Positions 8,101 to 12,838 of a stretch of DNA of 12,838 bases are shown here, piece by piece. The translations under genes and the position numbers were made by a program. Under the pieces are notes generated by a model. The model had not been told where the DNA came from, searched no databases, and saw nothing but the letters and a program-made list of their open reading frames with translations. Position 1 is the stretch's first letter. Each line of letters opens with the position of its first letter. The DNA lies in contig JAEWWU010000021.1 of NCBI GenBank assembly GCA_023396255.1, forward strand, positions 1 to 12,838, given 5' to 3'. This stretch comes from Bacteroidota bacterium. GTDB taxonomy: Bacteria > Bacteroidota > Bacteroidia > Bacteroidales > Porphyromonadaceae.

Positions 8101-8605
8101 GCGACGCCGTATAAGCGTATCCATCCTGCAACCCCATAGGAGGGAGAGAGGGGTTTTCTGTAACTAAATAGTACCCTTTGAGAGAATAGAGATGGGTTTC
8201 TGGAGCATATCCTTGCAATTTAGAATCGAAAAAAACATTTACCATCCCGTGGGCGAAAAAGTAAACTTCTCCATTGTGCACCCAGGTGGATTGTTGTGTC
8301 ATATATGGAGGAGCTATCAAGGATAGTCGTTCTGGAAGCATACGCCCCCCTTGCCCATAGATGCGAATATCGTTGGGATTAGAAAATCCTGCTTCTTTGA
8401 GTTTTTTTGCCGAGAGTTTGTAAACACCTTCTGTTGTGGTGGTTATCTTTATCCATTTCCCTTGAGTCAACGATGGAGAAGGGCGCGTCGAAGAAAATAC
8501 AGAGGGTAGCTCTTGGGCAGCGAGAGTTGATTTTCCAATCACTTTCCCACAAGCAATTAGCAAAAGAATGCTGATGATTGTTATTAGTTTTGAGGTGTAT
8601 GCCAT
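5129..8605 (-). CDS. porU: PorU, T9SS C-terminal signal peptidase/sortase
   Basis: PorU is the surface cysteine protease (gingipain-like, peptidase family C25) that cleaves the C-terminal signal of T9SS cargo and joins the cargo to anionic LPS. This protein is 1158 aa, the same length as I recall for P. gingivalis PorU. After the signal peptide come the family motif IRIYGQGGRMLPERL (80-94), beta-rich N-terminal regions, and a C25 domain at about 405-788. That domain has the catalytic His659 in NYTGHGGPAAW and Cys692 in WITATCDFTNFDHP, and ends GDPAIRLKMP. Ig-like regions follow (about 790-1050). Residues 1058-1158 form a CTD-like domain (VYPTPAKEGEAIYFDLYN ... PGIYTYRI ... SNKLVIVR). The family is known to keep this domain uncleaved. 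Signal cleavage is likely at LAA|QELP (30/31), though LIAC at 16-19 also resembles a lipobox. It is the first gene of a unit with the DUF3078 gene; porV is not adjacent. Confidence 0.95.
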   Translation of the reverse strand: MAYTSKLITIISILLLIACGKVIGKSTLAAQELPSVFSSTRPSPSLTQGKWIKITTTTEGVYKLSAKKLKEAGFSNPNDIRIYGQGGRMLPERLSLIAPPYMTQQSTWVHNGEVYFFAHGMVNVFFDSKLQGYAPETHLYSLKGYYLVTENPSLPPMGLQDGYAYTASPNSTITTYDATFVHEVDRVSLKKSGRILFGEPLSAQTKTPIIFNLPEKPAKPEARISFAHITHPGNNEKIPVIISSGNSEVTDEVLGKEGDVSSNYFAGTYHRRSYPLQINSGTQVRLEASLGAQARSSYLDYIALTVQLPLSYKAGKQLIFTKALENFPQTAATYVIAGASPEGRIWRIEEANGVADMPYKQISGGLSFEALVSTINAQPTRFVYFKPSDAYEIQEMVTLSNQPDFASMEVPDYVILTTETLREEAERLAEHHRTNNHLKTIVVSQQEVFNRFSQGTPDATAYRLMMRYFFDRSEDPGYHPLLLLFGDGVYDNRKISDDFKAPELQKTEMLLTYQGYNSTNVYSYTSDDYFGCLSPADDDKTLGSKKLSVGIGRLPLRTLKEAKQVVNKIIDYDLNKEPGKWKSRALFVADNQDGYSHLTQAEFQCQTLEEVIPALNATKVYMDAFPLETQNGRTSSPAAKKKLMDELDKGLLLLNYTGHGGPAAWTDEQILTMTDVLNANYKNLPVWITATCDFTNFDHPTTSAGEEAMLHPHSGAAALFTTTRVVMDLDNKAMHAQLIKHLFAQQKDGHLNPLGHVMCFSKNAMNKGDTINKLNFLLIGDPAIRLKMPHLTAEITAIDGAELPNQSFVSLQAMQKVLMEGAVVDADRSVQGNFDGTMYITIYDARQKVQPHPDNASKYGTQISFYDYPGAIYNNSVPVKGGRFSFEFVVPKDIAYASENGKISLYAFSDSKNEAIGIERSIRIVPGVPNNPVTDTIAPKIESFFLGHTGFQPGDAVGETPLFVAEISDESGLNLGGGGIGHDITLTIDERRDLSFVLNNHYSASVDKANTGIVQYMLPRLEEGNHTATLTVWDVCNNSTTHNFDFRVRAGQTSKILRATVYPTPAKEGEAIYFDLYNNTPKEEVDVVIELFDLGGHRVARSATQRTRSQWQEPARIEWTPQTSYGTAVAPGIYTYRIVATHPNSLPFVYSNKLVIVR

Positions 8606-8613
8606 TATCGTAT

Positions 8614-8619
8614 TCCTCT
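8614..8619 (-). promoter_or_regulatory. Shine-Dalgarno-like site of porU
   Basis: AGAGGA lies eight bases before the porU ATG at 8603-8605. Such sites are uncommon in Bacteroidetes, so it supports this start. It is only seven bases downstream of the leader hairpin, so that structure could affect ribosome access. Confidence 0.5.
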
Positions 8620-8626
8620 ATTACAT

Positions 8627-8674
8627 CTGTGTACAAAACAACTGAAGAGGTCTGTTTTGTTCACAGGACCTTTT
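8627..8674 (-). promoter_or_regulatory. porU leader with two mutually exclusive stems
   Basis: CTGTGTACAAAACA (8627-8640) pairs with TGTTTTGTTCACAG (8653-8666) at 13 of 14 positions, with a 12-base loop. The GGTC at 8649-8652 inside that loop is complementary to GACC at 8667-8670 just outside the stem, and the match can extend several pairs into flanking bases. The second stem needs the first arm of the other as its loop, so the two cannot form together. The layout resembles an attenuator or RNA switch. In porU mRNA the large stem ends 21 bases before the start codon. On the plus strand the structure is followed by CCTTTTTT. Confidence 0.5.
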
Positions 8675-8703
8675 TTACATCTGTTTGGTTCGTGTCCCGA
8701 ATC

Positions 8704-8732
8704 TAAAGGTAGTGCTTTTTTTTATTCTGACA
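8704..8732 (-). promoter_or_regulatory. Possible porU promoter
   Basis: TACCTTTA (8711-8704, minus strand) matches the Bacteroidetes -7 box except for the last base. A TGT (8732-8730) 18 bases upstream is only a weak -33. It lies between the upstream gene's terminator and porU, the right place, and would give a leader of about 90 bases that contains both stems. Confidence 0.4.
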
Positions 8733-8741
8733 TTGTTCCGG

Positions 8742-8779
8742 AAAAAAGCCTGCCATTCTATTTAATAGAAACGGCAGGC
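8742..8779 (-). terminator. Intrinsic terminator of the LRR protein gene
   Basis: GCCTGCC (8748-8754) pairs exactly with GGCAGGC (8773-8779), and the inner TTCTAT/ATAGAA extends the stem to a three-base loop. On the minus strand it is followed by a run of six T (8747-8742). It sits 27 bases past the stop and separates this gene from porU. Confidence 0.85.
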
Positions 8780-8805
8780 CTTGTCTTTTCTGTGGTTTAG
8801 CCGAG

Positions 8806-11448
8806 TTATTGGAGAATAACCTTCACTGTATCGGAACCCATTTGGACAAAGTACACGTTATTGCCCGATGGGGATATGCTTACTTCTTCTCCTGCAATAC
8901 TGTGTGCCCAGCAGTATCCTTGCACGTCGAACACAGAAAAGGCAACAGATGCTTTCAAATACCACACATCACCTTGTTTTCTTACCTCTAAAGGAGAGGA
9001 GATTATGGAAGCTATGCTTGTATCCTCTTCAAGTTGTACTTTGTCTACTCTGTAAATGGTAGTTCGTTTTTCTGTGGGAGTATTGATCCCGGAGTATTCC
9101 AAGGCGAGGAAAATAACACCGGAAAGGTTTTTGAGAGGGAAAGAGATTTCTTTCCACTTCATTTCTCCTTGTTGTGTAAGATCAGACAAAACAGAAGTGT
9201 TTCCGGTTTTTTTGTCTATGGAAATCAGTTTCAGTTTGGCTCCGTTTGGTTTTTCGGCCGTTAGTAGGAGCTTCAAATTGTGCTTTTTCAGCTTGTCGGC
9301 ATCCAAAGCCGGCAACACGAGCCAGCTGCGTACGGTTCCGTCTGTTTCGAGGGCATTGATGGCCATACACCTATTTCCTTCCATATCCTTACGAACCGAC
9401 CAACTTCTGCTACCCTCCGGAGTTATTATTTTCCATCCTTCGGGGATTTTTCCAGTTGTGTATTTTTCAAAATCTTCGTCAAGTGTGGTTTTAGGATGGC
9501 TGTCATCCAAGTCAAGAGGATTGTTTTTGTCGATAACAGATGCCGTTATGGGAATCATAAGAACATTGACATCGTTGAGACTTATACGTAAGAAGGCTTT
9601 ATACTCGCCCAAAGTGGTTGCATCAAGAGTAACGGAAATAGTGGCCAGCTCATCGTTTTTCCAATCTATGTGAACGTCAAAGATGCCTACATCTTCTGTT
9701 AGCAATTTGATGGAGGGGCGTTTGTTATTGTTTTTGAGAGAAAGCGTGAGTGTCTGTTTTGGAGGGAGTTGTCCTTGGATACATTTGCCAAAGTCGATGT
9801 TTTCCTTGTCTGTCGAATAAGTAGCAAAGGGAGTGGTGGTGGTATATACCTTGATGTTGTCCAATATGGCGATGCGCTGCGTGGCATCAGTACGGAATAC
9901 CAATCTGCTCTTTTGTGTACCTCTCGAGAAAGGAATATCGAATGTGCGAAGGGTTTCTCCCATTTGAGGCTTGTAGACCGATATTCTCTGTGAACCCAAT
10001 ACGTTTTCTCCATCTATGAGATCGACCCAGACGGTACGTACCAAGTCGTTCCAGCCGTCAAAGTCGAATCGTACTCTGAAGTTCCCGTCATTACCCGATA
10101 AGTCAAGTTCCCTTGTCTTTATGAGCCCATCTCCTTCGTTGTCCCCGAGGCGCAATACTTTATTGCCTCCCTTGGTGATTCTGATGTAAGAACCTTTTTC
10201 CGGAGTAATGTTTTCGTTGCCCTCCCATTCCTTGGTTTGCTCTGGTTCTTTTTCAAAATCTTCCTGCAAAAGAACCAGGTCTTGAGTTGGATCTATATCA
10301 TCTTCATCCGTATCCACTAAAAAATCCAGAAATACTTTCCCGAAGACATAAGATGCACGATAGTTTTCTACTGATGCTGCAGGAGCATACAAAACAACTT
10401 TGTTAGGGCAGTTAAAGACACAGAACGGTTGATCGGCACAGCGTGGTACATTGACGGCTCTAATGTGAAATTCGGCAAGTTTGAGACAGTTATCGAAAAT
10501 ACCAATACCAATTGAATCCACACTTTCACCCACATATACTTTGGTGAGATTTTTGCAACCAAAGAAGAGAGATTTGGGTAGTATTCGGATAGTGCCGCCC
10601 AAGCGGACAGTTTCCAAGTGTACAGCTCCCTCGAAAGCAGAAGAGGCCAAAGAGGTTACCCCCGTAGGATTCTTGTAAGTTGTGGCAGGGGAAGCAGGGG
10701 GGTAGGCAACGAGCATTGAGCCATCGAACGAGTAGAGAGCCTTGTCTACGGCATCGGCCTTGAAATATTTGTTTTTAGGATTTACTTCATATTCGGAAAG
10801 AAAAAGGCATCCGCCAAAAGCCCCAGCACCTATTGCCGACAGATGCTCATTGATGGATGCTTTTTTAATTCCGCTATTGTAGAAGGCCGTTTCTCCAACT
10901 TCTTCCAGGTTTTCCGGAGCTTCAAAGGTTGTTAATTCCCACGTTTTGTAGAATGAATTTTTGCCGATCTTTTTGAGCGTTTTGGGAAAATTGATTTCTT
11001 TCAGCTTGATGCAACTCATAAAAGCTGCTTGTTGGATAGATTCTATCCCCTCTTGAAGCAGGACTTTTTCCAACCCTTCACTTTTGTAAAATGCGTTGCG
11101 TTCAATATTTTTTATCCCTTGAGGAAATGCCACCTTTTTCAACTTTTTTGTGTAAGAAAAGGAGTATTCGGGAAAATTACTCGGGGAGGAACCATCATCA
11201 TTGAAGAGGGTTGCTCCGGAAAGATCCAATTCTTCCAAATTTGCCATCAATCCGGCATCTTTGAGATCTTGTTTGTTGAGTTTTCCGGTGATAGTAAGGT
11301 GGGTGGTGGAGGTGTATTTGTCACCTAATGTTGTTTTCAGTTGCCCCATCTCGTTGAGATGGAGGGTTTCTTTTTGTGCCGAGAGAATTGTGTTCAAAGA
11401 AAAGAACAAAAGGATTATCTCGGTCAATCGAAGTAATTCTTTTTTCAT
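8806..11448 (-). CDS. Secreted BspA-like leucine-rich-repeat protein with T9SS C-terminal signal
   Basis: This is an 880-residue surface or secreted protein. The signal peptide ends at LSA|QKE (24/25). Residues about 60-370 are BspA-type (LRR_5) repeats, with units such as LKKVAFPQGIKNIERNAFYKS and LEEVGETAFYNS. An acidic linker (380-386) leads to a jelly-roll-like region (about 390-535) and an Ig-like region starting IDFGKCIQGQLPPKQTL (about 551-640). A second jelly-roll region resembling cleaved-adhesin/choice-of-anchor modules follows (about 655-808: DEDFEKYTTGKIPEGW ... RSWLVLPALD). The last 65 residues (FSVFDVQG ... VYFVQMGSDTVKVILQ) look like a type A T9SS sorting domain, so it is a likely PorU substrate. 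BspA relatives bind host proteins and partner bacteria; the ligand here is unknown. The gene is monocistronic, with its own terminator. The start is set by the signal peptide. Confidence 0.85.
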   Translation of the reverse strand: MKKELLRLTEIILLFFSLNTILSAQKETLHLNEMGQLKTTLGDKYTSTTHLTITGKLNKQDLKDAGLMANLEELDLSGATLFNDDGSSPSNFPEYSFSYTKKLKKVAFPQGIKNIERNAFYKSEGLEKVLLQEGIESIQQAAFMSCIKLKEINFPKTLKKIGKNSFYKTWELTTFEAPENLEEVGETAFYNSGIKKASINEHLSAIGAGAFGGCLFLSEYEVNPKNKYFKADAVDKALYSFDGSMLVAYPPASPATTYKNPTGVTSLASSAFEGAVHLETVRLGGTIRILPKSLFFGCKNLTKVYVGESVDSIGIGIFDNCLKLAEFHIRAVNVPRCADQPFCVFNCPNKVVLYAPAASVENYRASYVFGKVFLDFLVDTDEDDIDPTQDLVLLQEDFEKEPEQTKEWEGNENITPEKGSYIRITKGGNKVLRLGDNEGDGLIKTRELDLSGNDGNFRVRFDFDGWNDLVRTVWVDLIDGENVLGSQRISVYKPQMGETLRTFDIPFSRGTQKSRLVFRTDATQRIAILDNIKVYTTTTPFATYSTDKENIDFGKCIQGQLPPKQTLTLSLKNNNKRPSIKLLTEDVGIFDVHIDWKNDELATISVTLDATTLGEYKAFLRISLNDVNVLMIPITASVIDKNNPLDLDDSHPKTTLDEDFEKYTTGKIPEGWKIITPEGSRSWSVRKDMEGNRCMAINALETDGTVRSWLVLPALDADKLKKHNLKLLLTAEKPNGAKLKLISIDKKTGNTSVLSDLTQQGEMKWKEISFPLKNLSGVIFLALEYSGINTPTEKRTTIYRVDKVQLEEDTSIASIISSPLEVRKQGDVWYLKASVAFSVFDVQGYCWAHSIAGEEVSISPSGNNVYFVQMGSDTVKVILQ

Positions 11449-11581
11449 AACAATTAAAGAGTTAAGTGTGTCAAGAGTTCGTAACTAACTCTCTCTTACC
11501 CCCTCCCCAAAAAAAGAGTCTTGGAATAAGTGTAGAGCTGTTTTTTTGCACAAAAGATGTTGTATGAAACTTTTTGGCTCC

Positions 11582-11589
11582 TAAAGATA
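11582..11589 (-). promoter_or_regulatory. Possible -7 box of the LRR protein gene
   Basis: TATCTTTA on the minus strand differs from TAnnTTTG only in the last base. No clear -33 TTG is found at the expected distance. It would give a leader of about 130 bases, which contains an AGAGTTA/TAACTCT pair (11458-11464 with 11486-11492) close to the start codon. Confidence 0.3.
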
Positions 11590-12000
11590 TGAAATAAATT
11601 GATAAAATGCGAGAATTGTTGATTATTTTTTTTAAGAAAGAATTATTTAGATGGGTCGCTTTTGAGGGTATTTTGATGCGAGAATTGGTTTTATGCTTTT
11701 CCCCGAATGAGTTTTTCTTGAGGGAGATAAAATGAAACTATGCAGCGAGTAGGGAGCGGTTCCCTCAATATGCCTAATATTAGAATGTTTAGGGAATGGT
11801 CGGGAACGAAATAAGGAGTGCTCATTTGTAGCGAACAAGTTTGATAAAAGAGAGGTTGCCCTATCCAATGGTTGTGTTTTCTGAGATTTCCCCGAAATAT
11901 TTTCAAGTGTAACCTCTTTTTGCTAATTGAAGGGGACAATTTTGGGAAGCAATGGAGCAGAAAGAAAAGGAGTGATTGGAGTATCCCCGATGCATAAGGA
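11590..12000. other. Intergenic stretch with no supported gene
   Basis: Short frames (up to 82 codons, minus strand 11939-11691) cross this stretch, but their sequences look non-coding and lack any family motif. Visible structures are a 12-base direct repeat ATGCGAGAATTG (11607-11618 and 11676-11687) and a small AGGGA/TCCCT hairpin (11751-11765). There is also a distant AGAGGTT/AACCTCT pair (near 11850 and 11911) followed by T residues on the plus strand. No tRNA or known RNA is recognised. Confidence 0.4.
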
Positions 12001-12002
12001 AC

Positions 12003-12036
12003 AAAAAAAGAACTCTTTTAGTTGATAAAAGAGTTC
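12003..12036 (-). terminator. Intrinsic terminator after tRNA-Leu
   Basis: GAACTCTTTTA (12010-12020) pairs exactly with TAAAAGAGTTC (12026-12036), with a five-base loop. On the minus strand it runs into seven T (12009-12003). It starts eight bases past the tRNA-Leu end and closes the tRNA transcription unit. Confidence 0.9.
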
Positions 12037-12043
12037 CCTATAG

Positions 12044-12128
12044 TACTCGGAGCGGGACTTGAACCCGCACAGCCGCAATGGCCAAAGGATTTTAAGTCCT
12101 TCGTGTCTACCGATTCCACCATCCGAGC
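12044..12128 (-). tRNA. tRNA-Leu (anticodon UAA)
   Basis: This is an 85-base class II tRNA read on the minus strand. The acceptor arms are GCTCGGA and TCCGAGT, with a G1-U72 wobble and discriminator A. The anticodon stem AAGGA/TCCTT closes the loop CTTAAAA, so the anticodon is UAA. A long variable arm follows, as expected for leucine. The T arm is GCGGG-TTCAAGT-CCCGC. CCA is not encoded (CTA follows). It lies downstream of tRNA-Gly and upstream of a strong terminator, so the two probably share one precursor. Confidence 0.95.
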
Positions 12129-12132
12129 CACC

Positions 12133-12166
12133 AAAACAAAAACCTCACTTGAAGCAAGCGAGGTTT
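12133..12166 (-). terminator. Terminator-like hairpin between the two tRNA genes
   Basis: AAACCTC (12140-12146) pairs with GAGGTTT (12160-12166), and CTTG/CAAG continues the stem after one mismatch to a three-base loop. On the minus strand the stem is followed by TTTTTGTTTT (counting the paired end), like an intrinsic terminator. It lies between tRNA-Gly and tRNA-Leu, 11 bases before the tRNA-Leu 5' end, with no room for a promoter in between. It may terminate partially or guide processing. Confidence 0.5.
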
Positions 12167-12168
12167 CG

Positions 12169-12244
12169 TGGAGCGGAAGACGGGATTCGAACCCGCGACC
12201 CCAACCTTGGCAAGGTTGTGCTCTACCAACTGAGCTACTTCCGC
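12169..12244 (-). tRNA. tRNA-Gly (anticodon GCC)
   Basis: This is a 76-base tRNA including an encoded CCA (12171-12169). The acceptor arms are GCGGAAG and CTTCCGC with discriminator U. The D arm is AGCTCAGTTGGTAGAGC. The anticodon stem CAACC/GGTTG encloses TTGCCAA, so the anticodon is GCC. The T arm is GCGGG-TTCGAAT-CCCGT. All stems pair, with one G-U in the T stem. It is the first gene of a two-tRNA unit behind a good promoter. Confidence 0.97.
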
Positions 12245-12312
12245 ATCTGTCTTTTTTGGAGGAAACCTCCCTAAAGGCATCTACTGTCAAGGGCTCTTCC
12301 CTTAACTCGGTG

Positions 12313-12342
12313 CAAAGATACAACGATTTTTTTTCTCTGCAA
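12313..12342 (-). promoter_or_regulatory. Bacteroidetes-type promoter for the tRNA pair
   Basis: On the minus strand TATCTTTG (12320-12313) is an exact TAnnTTTG -7 box. A TTG (12342-12340) lies exactly 19 bases upstream as the -33 element, with an A-rich spacer. Transcription would start near 12305, about 60 bases before tRNA-Gly. Confidence 0.75.
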
Positions 12343-12630
12343 TAGTTTTGCGATTTTTTTTAATACCCACAGATGAAGAAATCTTGTAGGAGCAAAGATG
12401 ACCGGAAAATTGAGAAGCTATATGTGTATATAATAAGGTGTACCTCGCCCTCTCAGTTGTTTTAATGTTGAAATAGCCGAGAATCGAAAGTTTGAGAAGA
12501 TAAGAAATTTTTGAAGAGAGGCATTATTAAGAAGATGTGACCCTAAAAAACGAGGTAGGGCAGAGGTTATGAAGTCGTGTTGGAGTAGGGTGATTCATTT
12601 GCAGGGAACTAATTTTTGTGCCCTTCGGAG
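12343..12630. other. Intergenic stretch with no supported gene
   Basis: No open frame of useful length or RNA family is recognised. It contains a distant TACCTCG/CGAGGTA pair (12441-12447 with 12551-12557). At its right edge is the first copy of AGGGAACTA (12603-12611), which belongs to the repeat cluster described for the right end. Confidence 0.35.
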
Positions 12631-12677
12631 AAAAGAAAAATTTGTAGGGAATTGTCAGAAATTAATTCCCTACAAAT
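12631..12677 (-). terminator. Strong intrinsic terminator for a gene entering from the right
   Basis: A perfect 14-base-pair stem (12640-12653 with 12664-12677, ten-base loop) is followed on the minus strand by TTTTTCTTTT. The plus-strand side has no T-run, so the terminator serves transcription coming from beyond 12838. It implies a transcript ending here and gives some support to the partial frame at 12713-12838. Confidence 0.75.
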
Positions 12678-12712
12678 CAGCAATTAATAGGGAACTATTC
12701 GAAGAAAGGGCA

Positions 12713-12838
12713 TTAGGGCGAGGATTGAAGGTAAGTAGATGGAAATGAGAGGGATTTGCAGTATATCTCTATGGTTTGCATAAGGGGTAAAAGAGCAGAA
12801 GATGTGGATTTATGCAGAAGTTCCGTTACCAAATCGTT
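12713..12838 (-). CDS. Possible 3' end of an unidentified gene
   Basis: One minus-strand frame is open from the window edge for 41 codons to a TAA at 12713-12715. The other two minus-strand frames hit stops within the first 30 bases. The residues (for example NDLVTELLHKSTSSALLPL at the start) match no family I recognise and are rich in Ser and Leu. The best support is positional: a strong terminator stem begins 36 bases after the stop. The true gene could instead end beyond the window. Confidence 0.3.
   Translation of the reverse strand, partial: NDLVTELLHKSTSSALLPLMQTIEIYCKSLSFPSTYLQSSP

Noticed and set aside
8627..8674. Plus-strand intrinsic terminator upstream of porU
   Set aside because: The hairpin is followed by CCTTTTTT on the plus strand, but no plus-strand gene ends nearby and all neighbouring genes are on the minus strand. 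A leader role in porU mRNA fits better.
8601..8684. ATG-TAA start-stop pairs in the porU leader as tiny regulatory ORFs
   Set aside because: Each is only a start codon followed by a stop, with no ribosome site of its own. It is too little to call without ribosome profiling.
11501..11530. G-rich tract on the minus strand (GGGGAGGGGG) as a possible G-quadruplex
   Set aside because: Only two G-runs are present; an ordinary quadruplex needs four. It was not carried forward.
11647..11939. Two minus-strand frames of 73 and 82 codons between the LRR gene and tRNA-Leu
   Set aside because: They overlap each other in different frames, contain no recognisable domain, and have no promoter or terminator arrangement supporting them.
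12018..12345. Frames of 71-107 codons across the tRNA genes
   Set aside because: They are translations through tRNA-Leu and tRNA-Gly, a common source of false protein calls.
1..12838. CRISPR array, rRNA genes or an intact insertion sequence
   Set aside because: I saw no regularly spaced repeats, no rRNA-like sequence and no complete transposase gene. The only mobile-element trace is the broken recombinase tail.

Overview
The window looks like chromosomal DNA from a Bacteroidetes bacterium, most likely a Porphyromonas or close relative other than P. gingivalis. Four things point there. It has a 1158-residue PorU-type sortase of the type IX secretion system (T9SS). It has a two-gene, ferredoxin-linked 2-oxoacid oxidoreductase with the gamma-alpha fusion usual in Bacteroidetes. 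Promoters have Bacteroidetes-type -7 boxes (TAnnTTTG). All three exported proteins have a Gln just after the predicted signal-peptide cleavage site. The species cannot be fixed from this sequence alone.

Layout. Every well-supported gene is on the minus strand, so transcription runs from high to low coordinates. About 12.84-12.63 kb: a possible 3' end of an unidentified gene and a strong terminator. 12.34-12.00 kb: a promoter, tRNA-Gly(GCC), a terminator-like hairpin, tRNA-Leu(UAA) and a clean terminator. 12.0-11.45 kb: a 550-base stretch with no convincing gene. 11.45-8.81 kb: a large secreted BspA-like leucine-rich-repeat protein with a T9SS C-terminal signal and its own terminator. 8.6-4.2 kb: porU followed 31 bases later by a DUF3078 outer-membrane protein gene, then a terminator. 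4.0-0.95 kb: korA-korB with its own promoter and terminator. 0.87-0 kb: decayed DNA holding the frameshifted tail of a tyrosine recombinase, a 36-base tandem repeat, and perhaps the first codons of a gene leaving the window.

How the genes work together. PorU removes T9SS C-terminal signals and attaches cargo at the cell surface. The neighbouring LRR protein carries such a signal and is probably one of its substrates. The DUF3078 protein shares the porU transcript where other T9SS bacteria often have porV, so it is worth testing as an accessory outer-membrane factor. KorAB is a separate metabolic unit that fits amino-acid fermentation through 2-oxoglutarate and succinyl-CoA.

The least expected signals are a pair of mutually exclusive stems in the porU leader, the terminator-like hairpin between the two tRNA genes, the recombinase remnant with an inactivated catalytic tyrosine, and nested inverted repeats near the right end. 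No CRISPR array, rRNA or intact mobile element is visible.
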